Assembly: GCF_012567955.1 (NCBI RefSeq)
Contig: NZ_CP046186.1
Coordinates: 239,712 to 303,711 of the forward strand
Direction of reading: 5' to 3'
DNA length: 64,000 nucleotides
Origin: Enterobacteriaceae endosymbiont of Donacia bicoloricornis
Lineage (GTDB): Bacteria; Pseudomonadota; Gammaproteobacteria; Enterobacterales; Enterobacteriaceae
In this document: in pieces, positions 28,960-39,905 of the stretch
How the letters are laid out: each line of letters opens with the position of its first letter
Numbering within the stretch: the stretch's first letter is position 1
The notes under the pieces: model-generated
Seen by the model: the letters and a program-made list of their open reading frames with translations, nothing else
The model's database searches: none
Told to the model about the DNA's origin: nothing
Made by a program: the position numbers and the translations under genes

Positions 28960-28984
28960 TAATTTTAAACCTTCTATCTTTATT

Positions 28985-29518
28985 TTATTTTTTTTTTGTT
29001 TCTTTAATTTTAATTATTTCATTAGTATAACGAATACCTTTACCTTTATATGGTTCAGGAGGACGATAAGATCTTATTTTCGCAGCTACTTGCCCTAAAA
29101 GTTGCTTATTAGCTCCTGTTAAAATTATTTCATTTTGATTTAAACATTTTCCAAAAATACCTTTGGGAAAACTAAAATTTATAGTATGTGAAAAACCTAA
29201 AATTAAATTAAGTATATTATTTTTAATTGAAAATTTATAACCTACACCAAATAATATCAATTTTTTTGAAAATCCTATTGTTACTCCAATAATCATTGAG
29301 TTCATAATAGAACTAGCTGTTCCAGCTTGTGCCCAACTTTTTTTACAATTTTTTTTAGGTTTAAATAATAATTTATCTTTATTAAAGATTATTTTAATTT
29401 TTTTATTAAAAGTATTTTCTAATATCCCATTATTCCCTTTAACATTTATGTTTTGTCCATTAATATTAATTTTAATATTACTAGGAATAATAATAAATTT
29501 TTTAGCTATTCTAGACAT
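28985..29518 (-). CDS. rplF: 50S ribosomal protein L6
   Basis: Sits near the factor-binding site by the sarcin-ricin loop. It is 177 aa (E. coli 177). Most of the protein is diverged, but the C-terminal [21 protein letters not shown] motif is intact, as is the duplicated L6 fold spacing ([18 protein letters not shown]). Operon position is standard. Confidence 0.96.
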   Translation of the reverse strand: MSRIAKKFIIIPSNIKININGQNINVKGNNGILENTFNKKIKIIFNKDKLLFKPKKNCKKSWAQAGTASSIMNSMIIGVTIGFSKKLILFGVGYKFSIKNNILNLILGFSHTINFSFPKGIFGKCLNQNEIILTGANKQLLGQVAAKIRSYRPPEPYKGKGIRYTNEIIKIKETKKK

Positions 29519-29538
29519 TATTCATATACCTTTTTTAT

Positions 29539-29931
29539 TTAAGATACATAACATATAATTTCTCCACCTATTCCATAATAACGTGCAGTATGATCTGTTA
29601 TTATTCCTTTAGATGTTGAAATAATAGCGATACCTAAACCGGCCATAATTTTAGGTAAAAACTTTTTTTTTTTATAAATTCTTAATCCAGGACGACTAAC
29701 ACAATGTATTTTTTCTATAACTCCTTTTCCTTTAAAATATTTTAAAGTAATTTCTAATAAAAAATTTTTTTCTTTAATAAAATTAAAATTTTTAATATAT
29801 CCTTCATCTTTTAAAATTTGAGCAATAGACTTCTTTAATTTTGAATATTGCATAAAAATTTTAGATTTATGTGATAATTGTCCGTTACGTATACGTGTTA
29901 ACATATCTGCAATGGGATTTTGTATACTCAT
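29539..29931 (-). CDS. rpsH: 30S ribosomal protein S8
   Basis: Primary binder of 16S helix 21 and, in E. coli, repressor of the spc operon at rplE. It is 130 aa (E. coli 130). The N-terminal [14 protein letters not shown] and the C-terminal [21 protein letters not shown] match the family. I cannot confirm an S8 target in the rplX-rplE gap. Confidence 0.97.
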   Translation of the reverse strand: MSIQNPIADMLTRIRNGQLSHKSKIFMQYSKLKKSIAQILKDEGYIKNFNFIKEKNFLLEITLKYFKGKGVIEKIHCVSRPGLRIYKKKKFLPKIMAGLGIAIISTSKGIITDHTARYYGIGGEIICYVS

Positions 29932-29965
29932 ATTAAAATTGTCCTATACTAATTTATAATAAAAT

Positions 29966-30271
29966 TTACCAACTAGATTTTTTTAATCCTGGAATATCTC
30001 CTTTCATTGCTGCTTCTCTTAATTTAATTCTACTTAGTCCAAATTTTCTTAAAAAAGCATGTGGTCGTCCAGTTATTTTACATCTATTTCTTTGTCTTGA
30101 TAAACTAGAATCTCTTGGTAAGGATTGTAATTTAAATACAGCATTCCAACGATCTTTATCAGTAGTATTTATATTTAAAATAATTTTTTTTAATTTTTTT
30201 CTTTTTAAAAAAAATTTTTTTCCTAGTTTAATTCTTTTTAATTCACGTGCTTTAATAGATTCTTTAGTCAT
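29966..30271 (-). CDS. rpsN: 30S ribosomal protein S14
   Basis: It is 101 aa (E. coli 101), the long form without a zinc CxxC motif. [20 protein letters not shown] and [18 protein letters not shown] are diagnostic. Lies between rplE and rpsH as usual. Confidence 0.97.
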   Translation of the reverse strand: MTKESIKARELKRIKLGKKFFLKRKKLKKIILNINTTDKDRWNAVFKLQSLPRDSSLSRQRNRCKITGRPHAFLRKFGLSRIKLREAAMKGDIPGLKKSSW

Positions 30272-30285
30272 TTTATAAACCTTTT

Positions 30286-30825
30286 TTATGATCTAAATGG
30301 GAATTTAAATTCTTTAAATAAAGAATAACTTTCTGCTTTTGAAATATTATTAGTTGTAATTGTAATATTTAATCCACGAATACGATCGATTTTATCGAAA
30401 TTAATTTCTGGAAAAATTATTTGTTCTTTTATTCCTATACTATAATTACCATCTTTATCAAAAGATTTTTTAGATAATCCTCTAAAATCTCTAATTCTAG
30501 GAATAACTATCCATAGTAAACGTTCAAAAAAATTCCACATTTTTTTTTTTCTTAAAGTAACTTTACATCCTATTGGATATCCTTTTCTTATTTTAAAAGC
30601 AGCTATTGATTTATGTGATTTTGTTTTTATTGGTTTTTGTCCACTAATAATAGTTAAATCATTTATTGCATTATCTAAATATTTTTTATCAGATATTACT
30701 TTCCCAACTCCCATATTTAAAGTAATTTTTTTTATACAAGGAACTTGCATAATAGATTTATATTTAAATTTTAGCATCAATTTTTTTCTTACTTTATGTT
30801 TATAATAATTATATAATTTTGACAT
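30286..30825 (-). CDS. rplE: 50S ribosomal protein L5
   Basis: 5S rRNA-binding protein in the central protuberance; contacts P-site tRNA and S13. It is 179 aa (E. coli 179). [38 protein letters not shown] and the [20 protein letters not shown] region are conserved. Confidence 0.97.
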   Translation of the reverse strand: MSKLYNYYKHKVRKKLMLKFKYKSIMQVPCIKKITLNMGVGKVISDKKYLDNAINDLTIISGQKPIKTKSHKSIAAFKIRKGYPIGCKVTLRKKKMWNFFERLLWIVIPRIRDFRGLSKKSFDKDGNYSIGIKEQIIFPEINFDKIDRIRGLNITITTNNISKAESYSLFKEFKFPFRS

Positions 30826-30842
30826 TAAATATTATCTCGAAT

Positions 30843-31157
30843 TTATTTTATATTTTTATTATTAGATCTAAAAAATCTTTTTTTTATTCCTTTATTATTT
30901 TTAATTTTAATACGATCAGCTTTACCTGTATTTTTATTAAAAATAGCAATATTAGATATATGAATTCCAGCTTCTTTTTCTAAAATACCTCCTGTATGCG
31001 ATATCGCAGGATTAGGTTTACTATGTTTTTTAACTATATTAATTCCTTTAATTATTACTAATTCTTTTTTTATAAAAAATTTAATTTTTCCTTTTTTTCC
31101 TTTATCCTTACCTGCCAAAATTATTACTTCATCATTACAACGAAATTTGTGTATCAT
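30843..31157 (-). CDS. rplX: 50S ribosomal protein L24
   Basis: Assembly-initiating 23S binder. It is 104 aa (E. coli 104). The KOW motif ([17 protein letters not shown]) and the [13 protein letters not shown] segment are present. Lies 22 bp after rplN. Confidence 0.97.
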   Translation of the reverse strand: MIHKFRCNDEVIILAGKDKGKKGKIKFFIKKELVIIKGINIVKKHSKPNPAISHTGGILEKEAGIHISNIAIFNKNTGKADRIKIKNNKGIKKRFFRSNNKNIK

Positions 31158-31179
31158 ATATTTCTATCTCTTTATTTAA

Positions 31180-31551
31180 TTAAATAACTTCAGGAGCTAA
31201 TGAAATAATTTTCATAAATTTTTCATGTCGTAATTCTCTAGTAATAGGACCAAAAATCCTTGTACCAATTAATTGTTCATTAGTATCATTTAATAATACA
31301 CATGAATTATGATCAAATCTTATGATAGAACCATCAGAGCGTCTTATCCCTTTTTTTGTTCTAACAATTACTGCTTTTAATACATCACCTTTTTTAACTT
31401 TTCCTCTAGGAATAGCATCTTTTACAGTGACTTTAATTATATCTCCAATATTTGCATAACGACGTCTTGATCCACCTAAAACTTTTATACACATAACACT
31501 TTTAGCTCCAGAATTATCTGCTATATTTAATATAGTATGTTCTTGTATCAT
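31180..31551 (-). CDS. rplN: 50S ribosomal protein L14
   Basis: Intersubunit-face protein forming bridges B5/B8. It is 123 aa (E. coli 123). [17 protein letters not shown], the [14 protein letters not shown] signature ([14 protein letters not shown]) and [17 protein letters not shown] are nearly invariant. First gene of the spc part; 74 bp after rpsQ, the second-widest gap in the cluster region. Confidence 0.98.
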   Translation of the reverse strand: MIQEHTILNIADNSGAKSVMCIKVLGGSRRRYANIGDIIKVTVKDAIPRGKVKKGDVLKAVIVRTKKGIRRSDGSIIRFDHNSCVLLNDTNEQLIGTRIFGPITRELRHEKFMKIISLAPEVI

Positions 31552-31625
31552 ATATTATCTCTATTTTTGAAAAATAAAAATTGTAATTTTAAATTTTTTG
31601 AAAATTAATGAATATAGATATTTTA

Positions 31626-31880
31626 TTATATTATTGATTTTTTTATAATATTAACTAAAATCCAAGATTTAGTTTTTGATAATGGACGGCATTCTTTAAT
31701 TTCAACAAAATCACCAATATTACATATATTTTTTTCATCATGAACATGTAATTTTGTTGTACGATTAATATATTTACCATATATAGGATGTTTTATTAAT
31801 CTATTAATACTGACAATTATTGATTTTTGCATTTTATTACTTATTACCTTTCCTTTTAAAATTTTTATTTTCTTTTGCAT
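31626..31880 (-). CDS. rpsQ: 30S ribosomal protein S17
   Basis: It is 84 aa, as in E. coli. [19 protein letters not shown] and [14 protein letters not shown] are typical of the OB-fold S17 family. The start overlaps the end of rpmC by 16 bp. Last gene of the S10 part. Confidence 0.97.
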   Translation of the reverse strand: MQKKIKILKGKVISNKMQKSIIVSINRLIKHPIYGKYINRTTKLHVHDEKNICNIGDFVEIKECRPLSKTKSWILVNIIKKSII

Positions 31881-32080
31881 AATTTTGTTATTTTTCCTTT
31901 TCTTTGAGATAAGATTGTTTTTATTTTTGCAATATTTCTTCTAGATTTTTTAAGTAAATGAGTTTGTTTTAAATTACCAGATGTTAATTGTATTTTTAAA
32001 TTAAATTGTTCTCTAGACAAACTTAATAACTCATTTTCTAAATCTTTATTATTTTTTTTTAAAATATCATGTATTTTCAT
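31865..32080 (-). CDS. rpmC: 50S ribosomal protein L29
   Basis: Protein near the peptide exit, close to the trigger-factor and SRP docking site. It is 71 aa (E. coli 63), with a Lys-rich C-terminal extension that runs into rpsQ. The two-helix pattern with [16 protein letters not shown] and [11 protein letters not shown] is recognisable. Confidence 0.94.
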   Translation of the reverse strand: MKIHDILKKNNKDLENELLSLSREQFNLKIQLTSGNLKQTHLLKKSRRNIAKIKTILSQRKGKITKLCKRK

Positions 32081-32092
32081 ATAAAATTTATT

Positions 32093-32494
32093 TTATTTTG
32101 TTAAAAAAATAGTTTTAATAGGTAATTTTGCAGCACCTAATTTAAGTGCTTTACGTGCTATAATTTCAGATATTCCATCAATTTCATATAAAATTCTACC
32201 AGGCTGAATTAAAGCTACCCAATATTCTACATTACCTTTACCTTTCCCCATCCTTACTTCTAAAGGCTTTTCTGTTATAGGTTTATCTGGGAAAATTCTA
32301 ATCCATATTTTTCCTTGTCTTTTCATTGAATGACTAATCGCTCTTCTTGCAGATTCTATTTGTTTAGATGTAATTCTTCCTCTATTTATTGCCTTAATAC
32401 CATAACTTCCAAAATTAATATTCATTCCTATGATGACACCACGATTTCTACCTTTATGCATTTTTCTAAATTTTGTACGTTTTGGTTGTAACAT
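32093..32494 (-). CDS. rplP: 50S ribosomal protein L16
   Basis: Positions the aminoacyl-tRNA at the peptidyl-transferase centre. It is 133 aa (E. coli 136). [39 protein letters not shown] and [21 protein letters not shown] are highly conserved. Confidence 0.97.
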   Translation of the reverse strand: MLQPKRTKFRKMHKGRNRGVIIGMNINFGSYGIKAINRGRITSKQIESARRAISHSMKRQGKIWIRIFPDKPITEKPLEVRMGKGKGNVEYWVALIQPGRILYEIDGISEIIARKALKLGAAKLPIKTIFLTK

Positions 32495-32512
32495 TATTTT
32501 AAATCCTCTTTT

Positions 32513-33229
32513 TTATTTACGTCCTTTATTACGTTGTAACCTATAAGGTTGTGGATGATGTGTAATAGATTTTGTAAAAATTAATTTTTTTTTAAAAGTA
32601 TTTTTTAATATCTCTCCTTTAAAAATCCATACTTTTACTCCTATTATTCCATAAGTAGTATTTGCTTCTGATAAGCTAAAATCAATATCTGCTCTTAAAG
32701 TATGTAATGGCACTCTGCCTTCTCTATACCATTCTGTACGTGCAATTTCTGCACCACCTAAGCGTCCACTTACTTCTACTTTTACTCCTTTAGCACCTAA
32801 TCTCATAGCATTTTGTACAGCTCTTTTCATGGCTCTTCTAAACATTATTCTTTTTTCTAATTGTGCTGAAATTATATCAGCTACTAATTTTGCTTCTAAT
32901 TCTGGTTTTCTAACTTCTGTTATATTTACTTGAGCAGGGACTCCTGTAATTTTAGAAATTATTTTTCTAAGTTTTTCTACATCTTCTCCTTTTTTACCAA
33001 TTACAATACCAGGACGTGCAGTATGTATATTAACCCTAATACTTTTTGATGGTCTTTCTATAATAATTTTAGATACAGAAGCCTTTATTAATTTTTTATT
33101 TAAAAATTCTCTGACTTGTAAATCACTGTATAAATAATTTGCATAATTTTTTGTATTTGCAAACCATATAGAATTCCATATTTTTGTAATTCCTAATCTT
33201 AATCCATTAGGATGTGTTTTTTGCCCCAT
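32513..33229 (-). CDS. rpsC: 30S ribosomal protein S3
   Basis: Forms part of the mRNA entry channel and helicase. It is 238 aa (E. coli 233). [20 protein letters not shown], the KH domain ([17 protein letters not shown]) and [20 protein letters not shown] are clear. The start overlaps the rplV stop by 1 bp (TAATG), indicating coupled translation. Confidence 0.98.
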   Translation of the reverse strand: MGQKTHPNGLRLGITKIWNSIWFANTKNYANYLYSDLQVREFLNKKLIKASVSKIIIERPSKSIRVNIHTARPGIVIGKKGEDVEKLRKIISKITGVPAQVNITEVRKPELEAKLVADIISAQLEKRIMFRRAMKRAVQNAMRLGAKGVKVEVSGRLGGAEIARTEWYREGRVPLHTLRADIDFSLSEANTTYGIIGVKVWIFKGEILKNTFKKKLIFTKSITHHPQPYRLQRNKGRK

Positions 33230-33579
33230 TAATTTTTTTCCCCAATTATTTTATCTGATAACACAATAGTAATATGACTTGTATATTTTAAAATTCGGTC
33301 TGAACGACCTTTAGCACGAGGCATAATACGTTTTATATTTGTACCTAAATCTATAAAGATTTTAAATATAAATAAACTATCAATATCTAATCCATAATTA
33401 TGTTCAGCATTAGCTATAGCTGAATTTAATACTTTTTTAATTAAAAAAGCTGATTTTTTATTAGAAAAATTTAATATATCTAAAGCTTTAGAGATATTAT
33501 TACCTCTAATAATATTAGCTACCAATCTTAATTTTTGTGCAGAAGAAGGAGCATATTTATATTTTGCAAGAATTTCCAT
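33229..33579 (-). CDS. rplV: 50S ribosomal protein L22
   Basis: Its beta-hairpin lines the peptide exit tunnel. It is 116 aa (E. coli 110). [21 protein letters not shown] at the N-terminus and [21 protein letters not shown] in the hairpin/C-terminal region fit the family. Overlaps rpsC by one base. Confidence 0.97.
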   Translation of the reverse strand: MEILAKYKYAPSSAQKLRLVANIIRGNNISKALDILNFSNKKSAFLIKKVLNSAIANAEHNYGLDIDSLFIFKIFIDLGTNIKRIMPRAKGRSDRILKYTSHITIVLSDKIIGEKN

Positions 33580-33615
33580 TTTTTACCTTAAGTAAAATAT
33601 ATTTCATATATATAT

Positions 33616-33903
33616 TTATTTTTTTAAAGTTTTTTTAATTTTTTTATCAGCTGTATGTCCTCTATATGTACGTGTTGGTGCAAATTCACCTAACTTATGA
33701 CCAACCATTTCATCTAAAATATATATTGGAACATGTTGTCTACCATTATGTACAGCAATGGTTAATCCAATCATATTAGGAAAAATAGTTGAACGCCTGG
33801 ACCATGTCCGTAATGGTTTTTTATCTTTATTTTTTATTGATTTTTCAACTTTTTTTAATAAATGTTGATCAATAAAAGGACCTTTTTTTAAAGAACGTGG
33901 CAT
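33616..33903 (-). CDS. rpsS: 30S ribosomal protein S19
   Basis: Head protein pairing with S13 and contacting A-site tRNA. It is 95 aa (E. coli 92). [34 protein letters not shown] and [15 protein letters not shown] are diagnostic. Confidence 0.98.
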   Translation of the reverse strand: MPRSLKKGPFIDQHLLKKVEKSIKNKDKKPLRTWSRRSTIFPNMIGLTIAVHNGRQHVPIYILDEMVGHKLGEFAPTRTYRGHTADKKIKKTLKK

Positions 33904-33927
33904 ATTTTTTATTCCCTTTTATTAAAA

Positions 33928-34749
33928 TTATTTGTTACGATTTTTAATAATATATTTATCTGTTCTTTTATTTTTTCTTGTTTTTTTTCCTTTAGTCTGT
34001 ATTCCCCATGGGGTTACGGGATGTTTCCCAAAATTTTTACCTTCTCCTCCACCATGAGGATGATCTATAGGATTCATAGCTGTTCCTCTAACTGTAGGCC
34101 TAATTCCTTTCCATCTTTTTGCTCCTGCCTTACCAAAAGTTTTTAACATATGTTCATTATTCCCTATTTCTCCTAATGTAGCTCTACAATTAGATAAAAT
34201 TTTACGAATTTCTCCTGATTTTAATCTTAAAGTTATGTAAGTTCCTTCTTTTGCAATTAATTGCACATATGTTCCTGCTGCTCTTGCTATTTGTCCACCT
34301 TTTCCTGGTTTCATTTCAACATTATGTAAAATAGTTCCAACAGGAATATTGTTTAAAGGTAATGTATTGCCGATTCTAATATTAACATTTATTCCTGATT
34401 CTACAATATCACCAACTTTAAGATTTTTAGGAGATAAAATATATTTTTTTTCTCCATCTTTATATTTAATTAATGCAATATGAGCTGAACGATTTGGATC
34501 ATATTCAATACGTTCTACTATAGCAGGAATATTATCTTTATTTCTTTTAAAATCTACAATACGATATAATTTTTTATGACCTCCTCCAATATGACGAGTT
34601 GTAATACGACCATTATTATTTCTTCCTCCTGTTTTATTTTTTTTTTCGACTTTAGAAGAAAAAGGTCTTCCTTTATATAAATGACGATTAATAACCTTAA
34701 TCATGTGACGTCTACCAGGAGATGTCGGATTATATTTTTTTACTATCAT
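33928..34749 (-). CDS. rplB: 50S ribosomal protein L2
   Basis: Core 23S binder needed for subunit association and peptidyl transfer. It is 273 aa (E. coli 273). The RNA-binding fold and the catalytic-loop segment [21 protein letters not shown], with its conserved His, are intact. One of the most conserved proteins in the window. Confidence 0.98.
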   Translation of the reverse strand: MIVKKYNPTSPGRRHMIKVINRHLYKGRPFSSKVEKKNKTGGRNNNGRITTRHIGGGHKKLYRIVDFKRNKDNIPAIVERIEYDPNRSAHIALIKYKDGEKKYILSPKNLKVGDIVESGINVNIRIGNTLPLNNIPVGTILHNVEMKPGKGGQIARAAGTYVQLIAKEGTYITLRLKSGEIRKILSNCRATLGEIGNNEHMLKTFGKAGAKRWKGIRPTVRGTAMNPIDHPHGGGEGKNFGKHPVTPWGIQTKGKKTRKNKRTDKYIIKNRNK

Positions 34750-34767
34750 GTTTTATAAATTTAATCC

Positions 34768-35073
34768 TTATAAATTTTTGTTGATATTAAAATCAATTTT
34801 TTGATTTTTTTCTAAAATTATATATGCTTTTTTCCAATTACTACGTTTATAATTATATCTTTTGTTTTTCTTTTTTTTACCTTTAACAATTAAAGTATTA
34901 ACATGTTTAACTTTTATATTAAAAATTTTTTTTATTGCTTTTTTAATATCTATTTTTGTTGCTTTTTTTAAAACTTTTATAATTAAAGTATTTGTTTTTT
35001 CTGTAACAAAAGAAGATTTTTCAGAAATATGTGTTCCTTTTATGATTTTAAAATCATGATCTTTAAAAATCAT
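34768..35073 (-). CDS. rplW: 50S ribosomal protein L23
   Basis: Docking site for trigger factor and SRP at the exit tunnel. It is 101 aa (E. coli 100). KGTHISEKSSFVTEKTNT and the loop GKKKKNKRYNYKRSNWKKAY are typical. The start overlaps the rplD stop by 4 bp. Confidence 0.96.
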   Translation of the reverse strand: MIFKDHDFKIIKGTHISEKSSFVTEKTNTLIIKVLKKATKIDIKKAIKKIFNIKVKHVNTLIVKGKKKKNKRYNYKRSNWKKAYIILEKNQKIDFNINKNL

Positions 35074-35675
35074 TTTAATATCTCTTCTATATGTTTAATA
35101 GCATTAACGGTTATAATAATCTTATTAGCATTTATTAAATAAATAGGATTTATATTGATAGAATTTTTAATTTTGATATTATATAAATTCCTTGATGCCA
35201 AAAATAAATTTTGATCAATAAATGTTGTAATAATCATTATTTTATGAGATAAATATTTTTTTAATTTTTCAATTAATATTTTAGTTTTTGGTTGATTAAT
35301 AGTAAAATTTTTTACTAAAATTAATCTTTTTTCTTTAATTAATTTTGACAAAATGCTTTTTAATGCGTTACGAAACATTTTTTTATTAATTTTTTTATTG
35401 TATATTTTATTTTTTGTTGCAAAAGTAACACCTCCAGAACGCCAAATTGGGCTTTTAAAAGATCCTGCTCTAGCTTTACCTGTACCTTTTTGTTTCCAGG
35501 GTTTTCTACTTGATCCTTTTACTTCTCCTCTTGTTTTTTGTGCTTTAGTACCCTGTCTGCCTATTGTTCTATATGATTCTACTAATTGATGTATTAATGA
35601 TTTGTTATAATTCCTATTAAAAATATTATCTGAAACTATAACTATATCTTTAGTATCTTCTGTTATAATTTCCAT
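35070..35675 (-). CDS. rplD: 50S ribosomal protein L4
   Basis: Exit-tunnel protein and, in E. coli, repressor of the S10 operon. It is 201 aa (E. coli 201). The extended loop RQGTKAQKTRGEVKGSSRKPW and KGTGKARAGSFKSPIWRSGG is intact; the C-terminal domain is diverged. Overlaps rplW by 4 bp. Confidence 0.97.
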   Translation of the reverse strand: MEIITEDTKDIVIVSDNIFNRNYNKSLIHQLVESYRTIGRQGTKAQKTRGEVKGSSRKPWKQKGTGKARAGSFKSPIWRSGGVTFATKNKIYNKKINKKMFRNALKSILSKLIKEKRLILVKNFTINQPKTKILIEKLKKYLSHKIMIITTFIDQNLFLASRNLYNIKIKNSININPIYLINANKIIITVNAIKHIEEILK

Positions 35676-35709
35676 TATAAATGCCTAATTAATTAATGTA
35701 ATAATTTTA

Positions 35710-36351
35710 TTAAATTAAATTTTTTACTGCTGGTTTAACAATAACATTACTCCCAGTATATCCAGGAACAGCTCCTTTTATAAGTAATAAATTTTTTATA
35801 GTGTTTAATTTTATTATATGTAAATTTTGAATAGTAATTTTTTTATTACCTAATTGTCCAGCCATTTTTTTACCTTTAAATACCCTTCCAGGAGTTTGAT
35901 TTTGTCCAATAGATCCAGGAACTCTATGTGAGAGAGAATTTCCATGACTTGCATCTTGAGTTTTAAAATTCCATCTTTTTACAGTTCCTGAAAATCCTTT
36001 TCCTTTAGATATTCCAGTAATATCTACTTTTATTATTTGTTTAAAAATATCAATATTAATTTTTTGTCCTACATAAAATTTTTCAAGATTATTTTTTTTA
36101 AGACGATATTCCCATAAAATATATCCTGCTTCTGTTTGTGCTTTTAAAAAATGTCCCATTTCAGCTTTATTAATACGACTTGTTTTTTTAAATCCTGTAG
36201 TCATTTGAATTGCATTATATCCATCATTTAAAATTGTCTTAATTTGAGTAATACGAATTGTATCAAAATGTATAACAGTTATTGGAATGGATAAACCTTC
36301 TTTAGTAAAAATTCGAGTCATACCCATTTTTTTCCCTATTAATCCAATCAT
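35710..36351 (-). CDS. rplC: 50S ribosomal protein L3
   Basis: Early assembly protein reaching the peptidyl-transferase centre. It is 213 aa (E. coli 209). [40 protein letters not shown] and [20 protein letters not shown] are clear family segments. Follows rpsJ by 49 bp. Confidence 0.98.
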   Translation of the reverse strand: MIGLIGKKMGMTRIFTKEGLSIPITVIHFDTIRITQIKTILNDGYNAIQMTTGFKKTSRINKAEMGHFLKAQTEAGYILWEYRLKKNNLEKFYVGQKINIDIFKQIIKVDITGISKGKGFSGTVKRWNFKTQDASHGNSLSHRVPGSIGQNQTPGRVFKGKKMAGQLGNKKITIQNLHIIKLNTIKNLLLIKGAVPGYTGSNVIVKPAVKNLI

Positions 36352-36400
36352 ATTGTATATATACTCTATTTATATGTTAAAAAAATTATAATAGATTTTA

Positions 36401-36730
<330 letters not shown>

Positions 36731-36806
36731 TTAAAAATAAAAATAACTCTCTATAAAATATATATTGAGAGACCTATTTGATTTTATAAAAAATAAAAAT
36801 CATATT

Positions 36807-36836
36807 ATTATGACTTATAAAGTATCATTAAAGCAA
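36807..36836 (-). promoter_or_regulatory. Candidate sigma-70 promoter of the S10 cluster
   Basis: Minus strand TTGCTT (36836-36831), 18-bp spacer, CATAAT (36812-36807). It would give a leader of roughly 90 nt before rpsJ. The leader region contains a short CTCTC/GAGAG inverted repeat (about 36748-36771). In such A+T-rich DNA the match is suggestive only. Confidence 0.4.
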
Positions 36837-36931
36837 TATATTTCATTTATAAAATATAAAAAATTATATAATATTACTTATTAAGTATAATGAAAATTAT
36901 TATCTTTTAATATAAAGACTTATTACTTAAA

Positions 36932-37366
36932 ATGAATGAACAACATAATAATAACATAACATTATTAGCCTTTGATTATGGTGTTAGAAATATAGGAGTT
37001 GCAGTAGGACATAGTTTAATTCGTATAGCACATAAATTAAAAGTTATAAAAAATAAAAAAATAGGAAATATTGATTGGATGAAATTTGATGATTTAATTA
37101 ATCAGTGGAAACCTAAAAAAATTATAGTTGGATTACCATTAAAAATGGATGGAAGCCAACAATATACTACTGTTTTAGCTAAAAATTTTGCTTTTAATAT
37201 AAAAAAAAAATTTAATATAGAAATAATTTTTCATGATGAAAGATTAAGTACAGTTGAAGCTAAATATATTTTGTTTTCAAAAGGAGGTTGGAAAAAATTA
37301 AAAACAGATGATATTAATTCATTATCAGCATGTATTATTTTACAAAGTTGGTTTGAAAATAATTAA
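36932..37366 (+). CDS. ruvX: RuvX/YqgF, putative Holliday-junction resolvase / pre-16S rRNA nuclease
   Basis: RNase H-fold nuclease; the E. coli protein is essential and acts in maturation of the 16S rRNA 5' end. It is 144 aa (E. coli 138). AFDYGVRNIGVAVGH carries the first catalytic Asp. GLPLKMDGS, FHDERLSTVEA and DDINSLSACIILQ provide the other acidic positions. A perfect TATAAT lies 40 bp upstream (36886-36891). Followed by yggT and hemW, the E. coli order with yggR, yggS, yggU and rdgB missing. Confidence 0.95.
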   Translation: MNEQHNNNITLLAFDYGVRNIGVAVGHSLIRIAHKLKVIKNKKIGNIDWMKFDDLINQWKPKKIIVGLPLKMDGSQQYTTVLAKNFAFNIKKKFNIEIIFHDERLSTVEAKYILFSKGGWKKLKTDDINSLSACIILQSWFENN

Positions 37367-37411
37367 TTTTTTTTATAAAAAATATTTTATATAATTTGAG
37401 GTTATTATATT

Positions 37412-37975
37412 ATGATAACAATAATATGTTTTTATAAACATCTAATAGAAATTATTCTTTTTATTTTTTTATTAAGATTATGGATATATTTTTCAATTAA
37501 TGATTATTATAATTCTTTTGTAAGATATATTATGTTATTAACAAACTTTATTTTAAAATATTTTAAAATTTTTTTTTTAAAAAAAAAAAAAAATGAATTA
37601 TTACTAATATTAGTAATAATTATATTACTATTATTTTTAAAATATCCAATATTAATTTTAATACAAGATAAAAATTTATTTTTTTATAAATTAAATGCTT
37701 ATCTTTTTGTTAGTATTTTAACTTTATTAAAATTTTTAGGATATTTATTTTTTTGGTTAATTACTATATATTTAATTTCTAACATTTTTAATTTTAAAAA
37801 TAATGATTTAATCGATCTTTTAGAAATATTTATAAATCAAATATATAATTTTAAAAAAAATAATTTTTTTAATACTTATAATATTAATATAATTCTATTA
37901 ATCACTAATATAATTTTATACTTTTTAAGTAATTTATTAATAGATTTATTTCCACAATTTTGGTTTTTAATATAA
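37412..37975 (+). CDS. yggT: YggT family integral membrane protein
   Basis: It is 187 aa (E. coli YggT 188), almost entirely hydrophobic. Two repeats of the YGGT unit are visible, with the partial motif FLLRLWIYFSINDYYN in the first and related helices after residue 90. Function is not established; a role in osmotic or envelope homeostasis has been suggested for relatives. Identification rests on length, hydropathy and position between ruvX and hemW, since sequence identity is low. A T10A15 tract (37569-37593) lies inside the frame and is a likely slippage site. Confidence 0.8.
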   Translation: MITIICFYKHLIEIILFIFLLRLWIYFSINDYYNSFVRYIMLLTNFILKYFKIFFLKKKKNELLLILVIIILLLFLKYPILILIQDKNLFFYKLNAYLFVSILTLLKFLGYLFFWLITIYLISNIFNFKNNDLIDLLEIFINQIYNFKKNNFFNTYNINIILLITNIILYFLSNLLIDLFPQFWFLI

Positions 37976-37982
37976 AAAAAAT

Positions 37983-39131
37983 ATGATAAATTTTAATAAA
38001 TATTACAGTTTATATATTCATATTCCTTGGTGTTTAAAAAAATGTCCTTATTGTGATTTTTACTCAACTATTTTTATAAAAAAAAATAAACAAGTACAAG
38101 AACAATATATAAATAGTTTATTACTAGATTTAAAAAAAACCTTATTTTTAATTAAAAGAACAATTTATATTAAAAGTATTTTTTTAGGAGGAGGCACACC
38201 AAGTTTATTAAATAAAAAACTAATTTCATTACTCTTAAATAAAATAAAAAAAAATGTGAATGTTTTAAAAACAGCAGAAATTACAATTGAAATAAATCCA
38301 TCTTCTATTTCTGAAAAAAAAATTAGAAGTTATATTGATAGTGGTATTAATCGTTTTTCTATTGGTATTCAAAGTTTTAATAATAAAAGTTTAAAAATTT
38401 TAGGAAGAATACATAATTCTGAAGAAGCTATTAATGCTATTAATATTTTAATTCAAAATAATATATCAAACTTTAATTTAGATATCATTTATGGTATACC
38501 AGGTCAATCATTAAAAAATTCTTATGATGATTTATACAAAGCAATTTTATTTCAGCCTAGTCATATTTCATGGTATCAATTAACTATTGAAAAAAATACA
38601 ATATTTGAAAAAATTAAACCTAAAAATTTATTAAATGATGATTTATTATGGAAAATGTTTTTACAGGGTAAAAAAATGCTTTTTAAGCATAAATATTTTC
38701 AATATGAAATTTCTTCTTTTGTAAGAAAAGAAGAATTTGTGTGTAAACATAATTTAAATTATTGGTATTTTGGTAATTATTTGGGTATTGGTTGTAATTC
38801 TCATAGTAAAATTACTCTATTAAATAAAAAAATTATTAGAATTATTAAAAATAAGAATATAAAACAATATATAAACGGTTACTATTTTTATTCTACAAAA
38901 AAAATTTTAGATAAAGAAATAATATTCGAATTTTTCTTAAATCGTTTTAGATTATATAAAAAAATTAATAAAAAAGAATTTTTTAAAATTACTGGAATAA
39001 AAATCACAAAAATTTTACCTTTAATAAAAAAAGCATTAAAATTAAATTATTTAAAAGAAAATAATAATTATTGGTTTATAACTAATAAAGGACATTTATA
39101 TTTAAATGATCTATTAGAAATTTTTATTTAA
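37983..39131 (+). CDS. hemW: HemW, radical SAM heme chaperone
   Basis: Radical SAM protein of the oxygen-independent coproporphyrinogen oxidase family; HemW binds and transfers heme rather than oxidising porphyrin. It is 382 aa (E. coli 378). The cluster cysteines are Cys17, Cys21 and Cys24 (CLKKCPYCDFYS). GGGTPSLL, EINPSSI and RFSIGIQSFN follow. The shorter N-terminus separates it from HemN. The start is 7 bp after yggT; the 3' end overlaps trmB by 8 bp on the other strand. Confidence 0.94.
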   Translation: MINFNKYYSLYIHIPWCLKKCPYCDFYSTIFIKKNKQVQEQYINSLLLDLKKTLFLIKRTIYIKSIFLGGGTPSLLNKKLISLLLNKIKKNVNVLKTAEITIEINPSSISEKKIRSYIDSGINRFSIGIQSFNNKSLKILGRIHNSEEAINAINILIQNNISNFNLDIIYGIPGQSLKNSYDDLYKAILFQPSHISWYQLTIEKNTIFEKIKPKNLLNDDLLWKMFLQGKKMLFKHKYFQYEISSFVRKEEFVCKHNLNYWYFGNYLGIGCNSHSKITLLNKKIIRIIKNKNIKQYINGYYFYSTKKILDKEIIFEFFLNRFRLYKKINKKEFFKITGIKITKILPLIKKALKLNYLKENNNYWFITNKGHLYLNDLLEIFI

Positions 39132-39825
39132 TAAGTAAAATTTTTTTATATTCTATACAATAAATATTTCTTTTCTTTTTTTTTGCTTGATTTAAAAATC
39201 TAGTTTTTAATAAATTTAAGTTAAAGTTTTTATAAATATTTTGATATTGATTAGATTTTAAAATAATAAATTTATTATTAATATTATTAATATTTTTTAT
39301 GTTTGATATAATACTATTTTTATAATCTAAACAATCAGTTATTATATACAACAATCCATTATTTTTTAGTTTAAAAAAAATAATTTTTAAAAAATCTATT
39401 TTTAATAATCTTCTTTTTTTATGTTTTTTTTTTGGCCAAGGATCAGGAAAATATAATTGAATTAATTCAATTGAGTAATTTGGAAACATATTTTTTAATA
39501 CATAAAAAGCATCATAATAAATTAATTTTAGATTCTTAATCTTATTTTTTTTTATTTTTTGTAAACAATTTATAATTCCTGGTATATAAACTTCTATTCC
39601 AATAAAATTATAATTAGTATTATTCATAGCAAAATTAATTATATTATTACCTCTACCAAAACCAATATCAATTATAATTGGTAATTTATTATTAAAAATA
39701 TTTATAAAATTTATTTTTTTTTCTTTATAAGAAATATTAAAAAAATTAAAATATTTATTAAAAATTATTTGTTTTAATTTTTTTAATTTTCTATAACGAC
39801 AAACAAAACTTTTTATATTATTCAT
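39124..39825 (-). CDS. trmB: tRNA (guanine-N7-)-methyltransferase TrmB
   Basis: Methylates G46 in the variable loop of tRNAs. It is 233 aa (E. coli 239). The SAM-binding loop IIDIGFGRGNNIINFA and the substrate motif FPDPWPKKKHKKRRL are clear. In E. coli trmB, mutY and yggX are neighbours; here trmB and yggX remain but mutY has gone. Confidence 0.96.
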   Translation of the reverse strand: MNNIKSFVCRYRKLKKLKQIIFNKYFNFFNISYKEKKINFINIFNNKLPIIIDIGFGRGNNIINFAMNNTNYNFIGIEVYIPGIINCLQKIKKNKIKNLKLIYYDAFYVLKNMFPNYSIELIQLYFPDPWPKKKHKKRRLLKIDFLKIIFFKLKNNGLLYIITDCLDYKNSIISNIKNINNINNKFIILKSNQYQNIYKNFNLNLLKTRFLNQAKKKKRNIYCIEYKKILLIK

Positions 39826-39905
39826 GCTTTAAAATAAATAGACAATGTTGAAAAAAATAGATTATATATTATATTATTTTAATAAAAAAATATAAAAGAA
39901 AATTT

